Source: Neostapfia colusana
Lineage: Eukaryota; Streptophyta; Magnoliopsida; Poales; Poaceae
NCBI GenBank assembly: GCA_030760725.1
Contig: JASWHV010000008.1
Coordinates: 49,672,057 to 49,736,056, forward strand
Direction: 5' to 3'
Length of the DNA stretch: 64,000 nt
Part shown: one piece after another, positions 43,571 to 55,927 of the stretch
How positions within the stretch are numbered: the stretch's first letter is position 1
Layout of the letters: the number at the start of each line of letters is the position of its first letter
The notes under the pieces: generated by a model
Seen by the model: the letters and a program-made list of their open reading frames with translations, nothing else
Databases searched by the model: none
What the model was told of the DNA's origin: nothing
Position numbers and translations under genes: made by a program

Positions 43571-46500
43571 TGTAAAATTCCCAAAAATTGGTAGCAAGAA
43601 TTTTCAGCTCATGTACACTTAGGAAAAATGAGCTGAATTAAAACTTTAAATTATAACGGTGTAAGTTCAAAGTGAGGATTCAAACTTCCCAAAACTTCCA
43701 AACATGGAGATCTAAATTCATAACTTGGATCTTCATAGTCCAAATATTCACCCTTCCAAATTTCAGCTCATTTGGAGGAGTTTCAATATTTGTTTGGGAT
43801 TAAAAGAGTAAGCCCTCTAATCTGAATTTCAAATTCAGTTTCAAATTCCAATTCCCTCAATTTGCAAATTTGGTTCCACAAGTGTGTTCTTCACATTTGA
43901 ATTAGCAGCCATGCCAAAATTCAGAATTATTTGAGTTGGTTTGCTATGCTTTTGGAATAATGCAAAAGAGAAGATTCAAATTCCAATTCAAATTTAAATA
44001 ACCAAAGTCAGTTCAAATTCCACACTAGAATTCAAATCATTTGAATTAAAATATTTCAAACCATGACTTTGGGAGGAAGCAAAGGATTTAATTTGGAGAA
44101 AAATATCAGAGCTATTAGGTGGGGTGGGACCCACATGGCAGTGACACATGAAATAACAGAGGCAATTTGCTTCTGTTCCAGTCCTTCTCGAGCTGCCACC
44201 GTGATGTATTTTTCTCTCCACCGAGCTGCTTGGAAAACTTGCACCTGAAGTAGCAATTGCTGGCGTGGATTGATACATGGTAAAGATCAGCAGCTGCCTA
44301 ACTCAACCGTGGTTCTTCCTCTTCCTTGCATGAGCAAATCCCTGAGTACCGCTCCCTCTCACGCGCTCACTCGGGAATAAAACAGTGCACGTTGCATCCA
44401 ACTCGGCTCTCACCTCCGATCGACATCCAGCTGCGTTGGCACCCGGTTGAACTGCCCAGGAGCTGCTCCACCAACCCCTCAACGTGTTCCACTACTCCTC
44501 AGCTCATCCCCGGCCTCCCCTCGCTGTGCCCGAGCCGTTCTTCGCCGGAAGGAAGCAGAGCACCGTCGCCCTTCACTGCTCCTCGCGTTCCAGCCGCTCC
44601 AACACCTCTCCCGCACGTCCAGCACCTCCCTAAGGTGCGCCAAGGTGTGTATATCATGCTACCGCAGTCCCCTTGCCCTTCCCTATCGCTGGCTCGCCGG
44701 AATTTGGGTTTTGGCGCCGGTACACGTGAAGAACCGACCCAAACCAAAACTGGAATTCGTCCAACGTGGTTGATCATCGGTTCTACAATTCAAGCCACAG
44801 AAACTAGTGACCCTAGCACCCTCTCACGCCAAAGCACGGGTTAAACCAGCCATCCCACGCCCCGGGTGACGAGAAATCGCCGGCGGCGGAAAAAACGGGT
44901 CGGTCCTCCGGTGAACCCTATTTTCCGGCCGTTTTCTGCAAGGTTTAAAATGTGTTCCATGTTCCCCGATCATTGGTGATGCTTTAGGGAAAGGTACCTC
45001 GCCGGGAGAAGCTTCGGACGCGCCAGAACGCGTTGATGCCGAGCTCCTGAGCCGACCCACCGGTGCCGACCTGTTTTCGGCCGTTTTCATGTGCGAAAAC
45101 CTTGCCTGGCTGCTGCGCCATGTTCCGAGGAGCATGTAGGGCGATACCGGAGCTAATTTGGTGGAGAAACGAGGGAGAACGAGCCACGCCACGATCTGTG
45201 CTGGTGTGCACGCGCGTCTTAGGCGGGAGGTTGAAGAAAGACCTGACGAGTGCCCCCCCCCCCCTGTTAAGTCTCTGTGTACATTCCCAACAGAAACTTA
45301 TTCAAGTTTGAAAAATCCATAACTTTGTGTAGGAAACTCCAAAAAGGGTGAGACCAATTTTGTTTGAATCCTTAGGGTTAGTACTTCAGAGAGGAACAAA
45401 TTTCTTGCTATGAAAATGCCCAGGAATTTCTGTAGAATTGTTTTTATTAAACCTTTTAGGGATTTATTACAGGAGCAATTCTTTATGAAATATTCCCAAA
45501 TTTGGGAAGCTAATTCATTTCATAGTTACTGATCTCCAGTAAAAATTTGAGCTTCATTGGAGTTTATTTGCTAGGTCAAATTGCCTTCCCAAGTTCAGCC
45601 TTTATTTGAAAATTCAAATTTAAACAGAAACTTTTCAGAACTTCTGTTCAACTTCAAAAATTCATTTCTCTCTGTTGGTAGCTCCAAAAATGGTGAAACA
45701 AATTTTGTTAGAACCATGGAGACCTACCCTAATCAGATATTCCACGATTAGCTATGTCAAAGATCCTGATTTTGGCTAAAAAATTCAGGGAAGCATTGTA
45801 CTTGTAGGAATTTTGGAGACTACATTGTGCAATGACAATTCTCCAAATTGTGTTCAAATCATCCTTACAGAGTCTAGTATCCACTGTAAAAATTCCAAAG
45901 CCAATTAAGGAACATAAATAGCAGTAGCTGTGAATAGAAGTTCAATTCTTATAAATCCTTAATACTTATACACATATTTTGCTACATTTCATTTAGTGAC
46001 CGAAGTTGAGGACGCACCGGAGCCCTTGGATGTCCTCCCACCTGAAGCTAACTTCCCGTTTGACTCACAACCAGGCAAGCCCCGGTTTGCACTTGAGTAC
46101 CTTTTATAAAGCTTTTTATTCGTATCACTTATGTCTAGCGTGCATGTTTGCATTAGAGTTAGGGTGATTGAAACCCCACTTGCATAACCTTTTAAACCCT
46201 ATGTAGGGTTTGGGTAGCTTACAGACTCGACGAGTAGAGAACGCCATGCTAATATGCTTAGGATCTCGGTAGAAGTCGAGTAGTTGGAATCTACTCACGA
46301 GGTAAGGTTTTATCTCACGGTTTGGTCAAAATAGAAAATCGCTTAAAAGTGGAGAAAATGAGACCCAGCAGGGGGGATAGGAAGCAGTGAGCGGAGGTCT
46401 CACGTGCGTAGCCCTGTTGGTGTCGATTGAGGACCGAGTCATGTGCGGGCCTGATGAACAAGTATCAAACAGTACCAGATGGCATACTGACACAAGCAGG

Positions 46501-47514
46501 AAACCGATGTAAATGGTTGACCTGGGTGCCGAGGCTTACCCAACCGTAAATAGGAGTGGGTTGAGGGTAGCAAGGTGTAAATCTGCCGGTGGGCACAGTC
46601 ATGCTCCACGCGGGGACCTCCTGCCCGTTACGGATGGACCGGTTCGGCATTTGGGTTGCCTTTGAAAGGTTGTTGCATACAACATAGTAGGAAGGGGTGT
46701 GGAATCACGCTTCTTGAAGTGGGTGTATGCAGCGTGTTGTCCGGGTGTCTCCTGATTGCAATCACCGTCCCTCGCGGTTATTTGAGTACCGCTTGTTCAC
46801 TGTTTCGTGACGTAGTAAGAAGTGAAGTAAGCCAGTTGAATGATAATATGCTGTAATGATAGATTAATGTTTTGGAAACCATGTTTGATGTAGATATAGA
46901 GCTAATTAAGTTTATTTTCCGCTTTGAGCATCACCACATCGAAGGAAAGCGTTTCTTGTTTGATTGTGGACTTCCGATATGAGGGCTTCCTAAGGCACAC
47001 GAATCTGCTGCTATAAAAACTGAAAGTATGGATCAACTTATAGGCATGTCTTTGTCACAAATTCCTTTTCCTATCATACACATCCCTGCATGTAGAGTTC
47101 CATGCCTAGGCTAGAGGTTAAGCCTTGCTGAGCCATCGTGCTCACGGTTGCAATATTTGAGCTGTATGCAGGTGAGAGCTATGAGGAGGGTTCCGAGGAC
47201 GAGGCGATGCCCCTGTCAGGGTACACGACCGAGATGGAGCCCTGCACGCCGCCGTGATTTCTCCCGTTCCATGCTGCTATCGTGTAGCGTCCCTAGGCTG
47301 GACGGCTGCACTTTTGCATAGTTAGGATGAGAGGCTACTAATGTACATTACTTCCGCTGTATAGTTATATTTTATAAAAGACTTCCACTGCTTTATATCA
47401 AATAAAAGTTTGTATGTTGTTCTTTAATCTTTTCGTGTGTGCTGTTGGGTGCCGCATCGCACGGCACCACCCTATGCGATCTTGGAGTGGATGAACCACG
47501 GGGTGGTCCCCACA
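43571..47514 (+). repeat. 3944-bp 5' LTR (family L2)
   Basis: Starts TGTAAAATTCCC inside the CACTA transposase and ends GGTGGTCCCCACA before the primer site. GC-rich middle 44150-45290 with a 12-C run at 45253-45264. The last 1.5 kb shares blocks with L1 (TGTCGATTGAGGACCGAG, CCGTCCCTCGCGGT, TTGTTCACTGT) while the first 2 kb differ. Poly(A)-type AATAAAA near 47401. Confidence 0.85.
45997..47257 (+). CDS. Putative two-exon mini-gene in LTR L2
   Basis: Exon a 45997-46074 (78 nt): after TTTCATTTAG, ends CCAG/GCAAGC, reads TEVEDAPEPLDVLPPEA and on to FDSQP. Exon b 47172-47257 (86 nt): after TGTATGCAG, reads ESYEEGSEDEAMPLSGYTTE, then MEPCTPP and TGA. Joining the exons keeps one open frame. Intron 1097 nt. 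CTTGCTGAGCCATCGTGCTCAC lies upstream of the acceptor as in other families. The first exon is not identified. No known domain; acidic with a Cys-Thr-Pro-Pro end. Confidence 0.48.
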
Positions 47515-47518
47515 GACG

Positions 47519-47533
47519 TGGTATCAGAGCCGC
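47519..47533 (+). promoter_or_regulatory. Primer binding site, initiator tRNA-Met type
   Basis: TGGTATCAGAGCCGC, 4 nt after the LTR end. Confidence 0.88.
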
Positions 47534-48866
47534 ATTGGGAATAGCACGCTCTAAAAGAGTCTATTTTGAAAATTTAGAAGTAGTCAAGTGAGGATTGGTC
47601 ATTAAGCCCACATAAGGTCTATGATAGTAGTAGTTACTAAGGTGGAAAAGCTAACTTATGTGTTATACATTATGTAACGACGCTCTGACATCAGGTAAGA
47701 GGTAAGGTATGCCACCGCAGGCGGATCAATTGCGGTAACTCGCCATACGAGTAATAGTATGGAAGGATATAACGTGTCCTGACACGGTAGTTAATATGAG
47801 TCTCTGAACCTCTTCATGGTTATGAGAGCATATGAAAACGCTGATCTCCAGCGTGCTTTAGGCAAAAGTGAGAATACCCCATCGTGTGGTAAGCAACACG
47901 ATAGTATGCAACTCTCGAACGTTCAATGTTCAAAGGGCCATACGCAGCGCTCGCCATCGGCGTGCCTCAACGGTCATGAGGCAGTAGGTGGTATCCGTTG
48001 GGTTGATAAAATTCCCAACCGTGACGACCCGTTCACGTTCTACTCGGGTTCCCCGTCGTGTGGTGTGAAAACATGACCACGTACCTTGAGACGTGGCTTG
48101 ACTCAAGGACGATCCATATGGCAATGATACGGGCCGTATGCTTTTATTATGATATGGAACTGCCTGAAATGTCAAAAACCCTTGTGTGCATAACTATTGT
48201 GTGTTCTTCTGCAGGTACATTAACCACGTTAGCGCATGACGTGTAGAAACCGTTTGTGAGTGACGTCTTTAGTTCCACCATTTGACACGTATAAGCCGGA
48301 ATACCGGTTTAGGAATTTTCTTTGGTGAGGAAACGTAGTACCGACTGCATAAAAGTTTATTTTTAAAGAAAAGAGTCACAATGAAGTTTAGGAATTCATT
48401 TAGGGGTTAGTAAACTCCTATATTGAACTAAGAGTCAATTGGGAGTATAGGTTCAATCTCAAAAGCTTAGGAATAATCTCCACTGTTTTCGGCAGAAATT
48501 TTGCTGAACTTGAACAGGGCATAACTTAATATTGGTTGAACCAATGGAGGTGTGGGATACCATTCTGGAAAGGTTTAGAAGTCCTCTACAACTTTTCTGT
48601 AGAGCTCCAGAACAAAATCTCCCGCCCAATGGGTGAAAATCTCAGATGAGTAGGTACTGCCAAGAAACAGGGCAGACCAAAAATGCTCTCTGGAAATTTT
48701 TTGTATTTCAACCACAACTTCCTGTAGAAAAATTTCTAAGGGTCAAGTAAGATACTGTTGGAAAGTACAGGAAATTTGCTACAACTTTGTTGTTGAACGC
48801 TAGTCCAGATTTTGCTTCTAAGGTGGGCAAAACTGTTGGATTATCCAGACTGGTCAGCTGGACCAG
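47534..48866 (+). other. Leader of the split gypsy element
   Basis: About 1.3 kb with no believable coding frame; short ORFs such as 47816-48076 lack domains. An internal deletion joins it to RT near 48866. The part 48480-48860 resembles the fragment at 39993-40380. Confidence 0.65.
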
Positions 48867-49306
48867 AAGCTGGACAAGTTTGTATTGGTGTTCATAGACG
48901 ACATCTTGGTTTACTCCAGGTCTGAAGAAGAACACTCCAAACACTTTCATATCATGCTTCAACGATTACGAGACCATAAACTCTATGCCAAGTTCAGCAA
49001 GTGCGAGTTTTGGATCAGCCAAGTGCCATTTCTTGGTCATATTATTTCCGCACAAGGCATTGCAGTTGATCCAAGCAAAATCGAACAAGTGCTGAAATGG
49101 AAATCCCCCACATCAGTCCACGAAGTCAGGAGTTTTCTCAGGTTAGCAGGATATTATAGGAGATTCATACAGAATTTCTCCAAGCTTGCTAAGCCGATGA
49201 CTGAACTGCTAAAGAAGGGGATCAAATATGTTTGGAGCTCAGCTTGTGAAGAAGCATTCCAAGCATTAGCGAAGCATCTTACAACAGCCCTGGTGTTAGA
49301 TCAACC
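48867..49306 (+). pseudogene. RT palm-thumb fragment of the split gypsy
   Basis: Reads VFIDDILVYSRSEEEHSKHF with an intact FIDD catalytic motif, then FSKCEFWISQVPFLGHIIS, VRSFLRLAGYYRRF and the start of the connection domain. It ends at LVLDQP where the nested LTR begins. Confidence 0.87.
49302..49306. other. Target site duplication CAACC (left copy)
   Basis: CAACC at 49302-49306 is repeated at 56847-56851, flanking the nested element; removing the insert joins the RNase H coding sequence. Confidence 0.9.
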
Positions 49307-50225
49307 TGATAGGAGGATGAGTCCCGATCTTCCGAGAGGTAGGGTAAACTTGATTGGGTGGAGATCTCGACGTTGATGATCCAAGGTTCCGAATGAACGA
49401 AACCCTGCAATCACTACACCACTGCTCCGTTGGTTATCACCCGTGTCACACGAATGACCTCGCCACGAAGGCTTATCCCTGCAAGCGCAATCAAGAACAC
49501 AAGCATGAACAGAGAAGTTGCAATCAAAACTGAATTGATCACGAATCTGGGGTCTCACAACCAATGATCGGTGACACTGTTCAATGACAGATTGTAACTA
49601 AGCAAAACCCAGCTGTTTGTGACGGTGCCTAGGGGGTATAAAGGAGGTGAAGAACTACCAGGGGGGTGCTGGGGTCGTGACCTAACCCTAAGACACGTAC
49701 ATAATGGACATGGACTCGATACAAGGCCCAATGGCCCAACTAGGTGATGCAACACCCTGACAGACTCTAAACTTATATTGTTTCTAAGTTTCCCGTCGAC
49801 TCCTAGGGAATTTTGACGTGGGGCCAGTTCCACTGGAAAGTTTATCCTCTCAGCTTTTCGTGCATATGTAGAACGTTAAAAACAGAGTCCATATGCCTCC
49901 TGTGCATCCATTTTAAAGTGGACTGCTCCTGGGCCCGAGTTGGACTCGAGTTTGAGTTGGGCTCGGTCTCTAACTTCTTTGTTGGCGTATTTTCTGGTCC
50001 TCCATGCCTCCAAACCTCTCTCCATGTATCTCCATGTCCTCTCCATGGTTTCTAATCATAATTAATCAATTAGGTAGCAACATACTCTCAAAATTCACAT
50101 ATAAAGAATTGTTCAGGAACGAGCTCACCTCTAAATTCAATTGTCGTGCTCGAGCTCTAGTAATTGGACCTTGCATGTCTACCATGTGAGTGTTGTGTAT
50201 ATCTGCAGGAGTGATGTCCACATCA
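49307..50225 (-). repeat. 3' LTR of the CRM-like element
   Basis: 919 bp. Includes the last 53 codons of pol (to the stop at 50066). Differs from the 5' LTR by scattered substitutions and short indels. Confidence 0.92.
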
Positions 50226-53200
50226 TCCTCCCCCTCTTGCATTGGAGTCGTCCTCGACTCAAGCTCATCTTCTTCTCCCAAGTATGGCTTCAAATCCGAA
50301 ATGTTAAATGTGGGACTAACCCCAAACTCGGGAGGCAACTCACATTTATATGCATTGTCATTTATCTTCTCAAGAACCTTAAAAGGTCCAGCAGCACGTG
50401 GCATGAGTTTGGAATTTCTCAAATCCGGGAACCTATCTTTTCTCAAATGAACCCACACCAAATCACCGGGTTCCAATTTTACCTCCTTCCTACCTTTACT
50501 AGCAACAATGCGATACTTTTCGTTCATTTTTTCAATTTGTAACTTAGTAGTTTCATGCAACTTAAGAATAAATTCAGAACTTTGTGTAGCATCTAAATTC
50601 ACAATTTCAGTATGTGGTAAAGGTAGCAAATCAATTGGAGCACGAGGATTGAAACCATAGACTACCATAAACGGACATAATTTGGTTGTGGAGTGAATAG
50701 ACCTGTTATAAGCAAACTCAATATGTGGCAAACACTCCTCCCACAACCTCAAATTGTCTTTCAAAACAGCCCGCAACATAGTAGATAAGGTACGATTAAC
50801 TACCTCCGTTTGCCCATCAGTTTGTGGATGACAAGTAGTAGAAAACAGCAACTTTGTTCCCAATTTATACCATAAAGTTCTCCAAAAGTGACTCAAAAAC
50901 TTAGCATCCCTATCAGAAACAATAGTATTGGGAACACCATGCAAACGCACAACCTCATTAAAGAACAAATCAGCAGCATGTGAAGCATTATCGGTCTTGT
51001 GGCAGGGTATAAAATAAGCCATTTAGAGAAACGATCAACAACCACAAAGACACTATCCCTCCCCCTATTTGCTCTAGGCAATCCTAAAACAAAGTCAATA
51101 GATATATCCTCCCAAGGTGCACTAGGAACCGGAAGAGGCATATAAAGACCATGTGTCTTAAATCGAGACTTAGCTTCGTTGCATGTCGTGTAATGTGAAA
51201 CGTAGCGCTCCACATCACGCCTCATTCGTGGCCAAAAGAAGTGAGCGGCCAGCACATACTCTGTCTTTTTAACACTAAAATGTCCCATCAAACCACCTCC
51301 ATGCGCTTCCTACAACAACAAAAGACGAACGGAGCTAGCTGGAACACACAGCTTGTTAGCACGGTAGAGAAGGCCTTCACGCAGCAGGAATTCTTGCCAT
51401 GTTCTTCCCTCTCTACAATTTTCAAAGGCATCTTTGAAGTCCAAATCAGTAGCATATAACCTCTTTATGGTTTCCAAACCAAAGATTTTATGAGAAAGTT
51501 GGGATAGTATGGTATGACGTCTAGATAAAGCATCGGCAATCACATTGTCTTTCCCTTTCTTATATTTAATGATGTGAGGAAATGATTCTATGAACTCAAT
51601 CCATTTAGCATGACGTTTGTTCAGATTAGCTTGTCCTTTAAGATACTTCAAAGACTCATGATCTGAATGTATGACAAATTCTTTAGACCATAGGTAATGT
51701 TGCCATGTTTGCAAGACACGCACTAAAGCATAAAGTTCTTTGTCATATGTAGAGTAATTCAGCGAAGGCCCATGCAATTTTTCACTAAAGAAGGCAACAG
51801 GTTTATCTCCTTGAATTAGCACTCCTCCAATGCCAATGCTGCTCGCGTCACATTCAAGCTCGAAGGTCTTCTCAAAATCAGGAAGTTGCAGCAATGGTGC
51901 TTGTGTGAGCTTCGACTTGAGAACATCAAAAGCTTGTTGTTGTGCTGGTCCCTATCGAAATGGCACTCCATGCTTTGTCAACTCGTGGAGAGGTGCCGCA
52001 ATGGTGCTGAAGTCCCGCACGAAACGCCGGTAGAAACCTGCGAGACCAAGAAAACTCCGAACCTGTGTGACCGTAGTCGGAAGTGGCCAGCTCGTGATGG
52101 CAACAATTTTTGCCTCGTCCACCTCAATGCCCTGCGAAGTAACAACATACCCAAGAAAAGACACACGATCGGTGCAAAAGGTGCACTTCTCAAGGTTACC
52201 ATATAAACGTGCATCGCGCAAGACATTAAAAACAGCACGCAAATGTTCAAGATGCTCATCATATGACTTGCTGTAAATAAGGATATCATCAAAGTAAACC
52301 ACCACAAATTTACCAATGAAAGCACGTAAAACCTCATTCATCAACCTCATGAAAGTGCTAGGCGCATTAGTTAAACCAAATGGCATGACTAACCATTCAT
52401 AAAGTCCAAATTTAGTTTTAAAAGCAGTTTTCCATTCATCACCTAAAGCCATACGAATCTGATGATACCCACTATGCAAATCAATCTTGGAGAAAATAAC
52501 AGAACCAATCAACTCATCAAGCATGTCATCCAATCTAGGAATAGGATAGTAATAACGAATGGTAATGTTATTGATGGCTCTACAATCAACACACATGCAC
52601 CAAGTGCCATCATTTTTTGGAACCAAAAGAACAGGAACAGAACAAGGACTAAGACTCTCACGAATGTACCCGTGGTCCAGAAGATCTTGGACTTGTCGCT
52701 GAAAATTTCCTTACTCTCGTCGGGGTTGGTCCTGTAGGCAGCACGGTTTGGCAAGCTCACCCTTGGAACCAAATCAATCTTGTGCTCAATGCCTCGCACA
52801 GGTGGTAATCCAGGGGGTATCTCTGATGGAAAAACATCCATATATTCCTGCAAAAGGTTAGCAACAGCAGGTGGCAAGACAATGGATGTATCCTCAATGG
52901 AATATAAAGCATGTTTGCACACTAAAGCATAGCAAGTTCCATTAGAGGCATATAAATCATCAAGATAAGATTTAGTTGCAAGCAAAATAGGATTTTCAAC
53001 TTAATAGGTTGCTGAATTTCAGAATTGAAAACACCCTTTTGCTTAGCATTATTCTTTTTCTCCTCCTCAAATTGTACAATTTCAGTGGGACTCATAGGAA
53101 GCAACACAATTTTCTTGCCCTTATGCATGAGAGTACACTTTTTAGATCGACCATGGTGAATAGCATCAGTATCAAACTCCCAAGGACGTCCCAACAAAAG

Positions 53201-53290
53201 AGAACAAACATCCATAGGTACCACATCAAAATCAGCAAAATCATGATAAGAACCAATGGAAAAATGTATCCTTGCTGTTTTGTTACCTTA
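50066..53290 (-). pseudogene. pol of the CRM-like element (protease end to integrase)
   Basis: Seen on the minus strand: GRPWEFDTDAIHHGRSKKC; RT start (EIPPGLPPVRGIEHKIDL) with a frameshift near 52680; RT body with YFDDILIYSKSYDEHLEHL (YxDD intact); TAG near 51952 in place of Trp; RNase H (LECDASSIGIGGVLIQ, VIHSDHESLKYLKGQ); TAG near 51308; zinc segment and integrase (IDFVLGLPRANRGRDSVFV, TIVSDRDAKFLSHFW, HPQTDGQTEVVN) with a frameshift near 51010; and the C-terminal part (PGDLVWVHLRKDRFPDLRN, SDLKPYLGEEDELESRTTP). The last residues are encoded inside the LTR. At least five lesions, so it is not functional. Confidence 0.88.
50226..50240 (-). promoter_or_regulatory. Polypurine tract of the CRM-like element
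   Basis: Minus strand GCAAGAGGGGGAGGA, directly before the LTR start TGATGTGG. It is inside the pol coding frame. Confidence 0.85.
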
Positions 53291-54840
53291 ACCTTACCAT
53301 TGTTGTTAAACCATTGAATGTAATAAGGGTGGGGATGCTCCCGTGTGGTCAAGCCAAGCTTCTTGACCACCTCAACATTCACCAAATTGTTGCAGCTACC
53401 ACCATCAATGATGGTATGTAAACGGCAGTCCTTGATGACGAGAAACATGTTGAAAAGGTTGTGACATTGGCGGTTGTCGTCCTCTCGAACCGTGGCACTC
53501 AAAGCTCGCTGCACAATCAAAGTCCTATAGTTGTTTGTCGCAGATGTACCAAGAACCTCCTCAGCACCATCATCCGAACCTGAAATGTTAGTTGCAATAA
53601 TATTTTCATCTTCAATATCAGAAGCACTAACATACCCACCATCAGCAGTGGCAATGATCGCCCGTTTGCTGGGGCAATCTCGTTGCATATGGCCAAGTCC
53701 CTGGCAGCGGTGGCACTTGATGTTGGAGCTGTGACTTGTCGAAGTGTTGGGTGCAGCCGCCTTTGCTGCAATACCTGGAGGCATCTGGGACTTGCTGTTA
53801 TCTTGTCCCCGTGATGTAGAAGGTGTGATGCTGCTGCGTACAACACCCGTGGAGGATGGTGTAGAAGAACGTACGCTCGAGGAGGGCGCTGCTTTGGATG
53901 GCACCGGAAATTGTCGTGGCGTGAAGGTGTTGTTCCGCCGCTGCTGTTGGCAACCCTGCACTTCTTTTTCTGCTAACATAGCAAGTTGAAATAAACGTTG
54001 AATAGAATGATATTCCTTGTAGTCAACTATGTCCTGGATCTCACGTCGCAAGCCCCCATAAAACCTAACAATTTGGTCTTCCTGATCCTCAACTACCCCA
54101 CAACGAAGCATACCTTTCTGCAACTCTTGGTAGTACTCTTGGACAGTCATGTCACCCTGATGAAAGTGTTGCAATTTCTTAAGAAGATCACGTCTATATG
54201 AAGGAGGAACAAACCTAGCGCGCATCTCTTCTTTTAACGCAGCCCATGTTTGTGGTGCATTACGTGTATTGACAAGTTCATTCCACCAAATTATAGCAAA
54301 ATCTTTAAACTCACTAGTGGCTTGTCTAACTCTATGTCGCTCAGGAACAAGATGAGAGCTAAATTTTTGTTCTACCGTCATCTCCCAATCCAAGTAAGTC
54401 TCAGCATCATAAGATCCATAAAATGTTGGAATAGAAAACTTAATCTTAGCATAAGGATCATTATCTTGTTCAAGAGCATGAGGACGAGGTCTACCTCCCA
54501 TACCTTGACGATTTCGTCGAGGGCGATGGCGCTGCTGTCCATCAACCTCATCGTTATTGAAGTCATCCTCTGTGTCGTAGTGAGCATGTGCGTCACCATC
54601 AAGGATGATAGAGGGTGTAGCTTGTTGGGGAAGACGAGCCTCCATCTCGTCCAACCTTGTGGTCAGACCAGCAACACTTGTATGGAGCCTCTGAAAGGTG
54701 ACTGTTGTAGTGGTCTGGTAATTGTTGAAAGCTTCGGTCATTGCCCGCATCATGTCTTTTAGTTCCATATGGGACACGCACTCATCATCATCCGGAGGTG
54801 TAGAACCAGAGGTCTTATCCATAGGCTTCTTTCCTGTCAT
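53092..54840 (-). CDS. gag and start of protease of the CRM-like element
   Basis: ATG at 54840-54838, MTGKKPMDKTSGSTPPDDDE. Gag core KIKFSIPTFYGSYDAETYLD, ATSEFKDFAIIWWNELVN, FHQGDMTVQEYYQELQKGM; zinc knuckle CHRCQGLGHMQRDC; protease-like IIDGGSCNNLVNVEVVKKL, with DGG in place of the usual DSG. Open for about 515 codons, then a 1-nt shift near 53285 moves the frame, so the last part of this ORF is out of frame. Gag itself looks intact. Confidence 0.85.
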   Translation of the reverse strand: MTGKKPMDKTSGSTPPDDDECVSHMELKDMMRAMTEAFNNYQTTTTVTFQRLHTSVAGLTTRLDEMEARLPQQATPSIILDGDAHAHYDTEDDFNNDEVDGQQRHRPRRNRQGMGGRPRPHALEQDNDPYAKIKFSIPTFYGSYDAETYLDWEMTVEQKFSSHLVPERHRVRQATSEFKDFAIIWWNELVNTRNAPQTWAALKEEMRARFVPPSYRRDLLKKLQHFHQGDMTVQEYYQELQKGMLRCGVVEDQEDQIVRFYGGLRREIQDIVDYKEYHSIQRLFQLAMLAEKEVQGCQQQRRNNTFTPRQFPVPSKAAPSSSVRSSTPSSTGVVRSSITPSTSRGQDNSKSQMPPGIAAKAAAPNTSTSHSSNIKCHRCQGLGHMQRDCPSKRAIIATADGGYVSASDIEDENIIATNISGSDDGAEEVLGTSATNNYRTLIVQRALSATVREDDNRQCHNLFNMFLVIKDCRLHTIIDGGSCNNLVNVEVVKKLGLTTREHPHPYYIQWFNNNGKVKVTKQQGYIFPLVLIMILLILMWYLWMFVLFCWDVLGSLILMLFTMVDLKSVLSCIRARKLCCFL

Positions 54841-55910
54841 TGTTAGTACAAAACAGAAACACAGACAAAAAGATCGTGAAGAACCCTATTACTACACTCT
54901 CCGAAGTGGGTGGAAAATCGATCAGTAAGATGCGTATTACCCCGCTCTTACAAGTTTCTTACCAGCACTGTAGGTGGCCAACGGTGACCGGTGTTAAGCA
55001 AGCAGAGAGTGGGTGTGATTGCAAAGGTTACCTGTTCTGCTCGAGAGAAGATGGAGCTTGGAAGGCTCAAATGCTGTATATGTATGTGGCACACAAGTTA
55101 GTAACAGATAGCAATGCTGAATAAGTGTCCAAAGAATTTCACCTAGTTGCTGGCCTAAGAGTGTATTAGAACAGTTGTGGCAACAAGCAAGGACAAGGAT
55201 GAATGATGATGAACAACAAGTATAATATCACCAAGTATCCAGCACTCGCACAGAAATAGCACACCCCTTAGCCTCCTATTTTTGTCTTGAAGCACTAGTA
55301 GAAATCAAAATCTTTTTTTCTCTTTTTTTTGATATTTTTTTCTCAACCAGGGGCACAAGAATAGAAACAACACCAAGTATTAGCTCAAACCAATGAAAGA
55401 TGAGATCGGCACAAATTCAGGAGCGATTAGAAAAACTGGTGCTGGAACTTCGGAGTTCGAAACGAGGGCCTTCTTAATTTTTTTTAATTTTTTTTGAAAA
55501 CGCCATATGTGGACTTTTTCGAGACCTTTCCGGGAAGAAAATGTGCCTCAATCAGAGTTACGAGCGAAAAGTTATGCCCGTTTTAAGGAGGATACCCCGA
55601 ATCAGGTTTTGGTGGTGGTGGAAACTGCAACAGAAACGAATCGGTGGATGGAATTTTTTTGTAGATTGGTTTTTTGTAGATGGCAGTGGATGGAAGAAAC
55701 AAAACTGAACCAAGACAAATCTAAACCAGCGACCAGAATCAATCTAGGACACGAACTCAGAACTACGGACTCTGAAACTAATTTGTGCAAAAGGTTGAGC
55801 GGGGGTTGTAGGTCAGGGAAACTAAAAAAAATTTTTGTGGCTTTTTGTGGACGATAGGACTGAAACAAAATAAATCTAAAGGGCACACAAGTATACCTCA
55901 CGGTGAACCT
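54841..55910 (-). other. Leader of the CRM-like element
   Basis: About 1.07 kb between primer site and gag. T-rich runs (minus strand A-rich) at 55310-55340 and 55475-55495. No ORF with recognisable content. Confidence 0.7.
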
Positions 55911-55925
55911 GGAAATCTGATACCA
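55911..55925 (-). promoter_or_regulatory. Primer binding site of the CRM-like element
   Basis: Minus strand TGGTATCAGATTTCC, 2 nt after the LTR end. The first ten bases match initiator tRNA-Met. Confidence 0.85.
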
Positions 55926-55927
55926 AT

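Noticed and set aside
47519..47533. tRNA gene fragment
   Set aside because: The match is only the short primer binding site complementary to initiator tRNA-Met; there is no cloverleaf.
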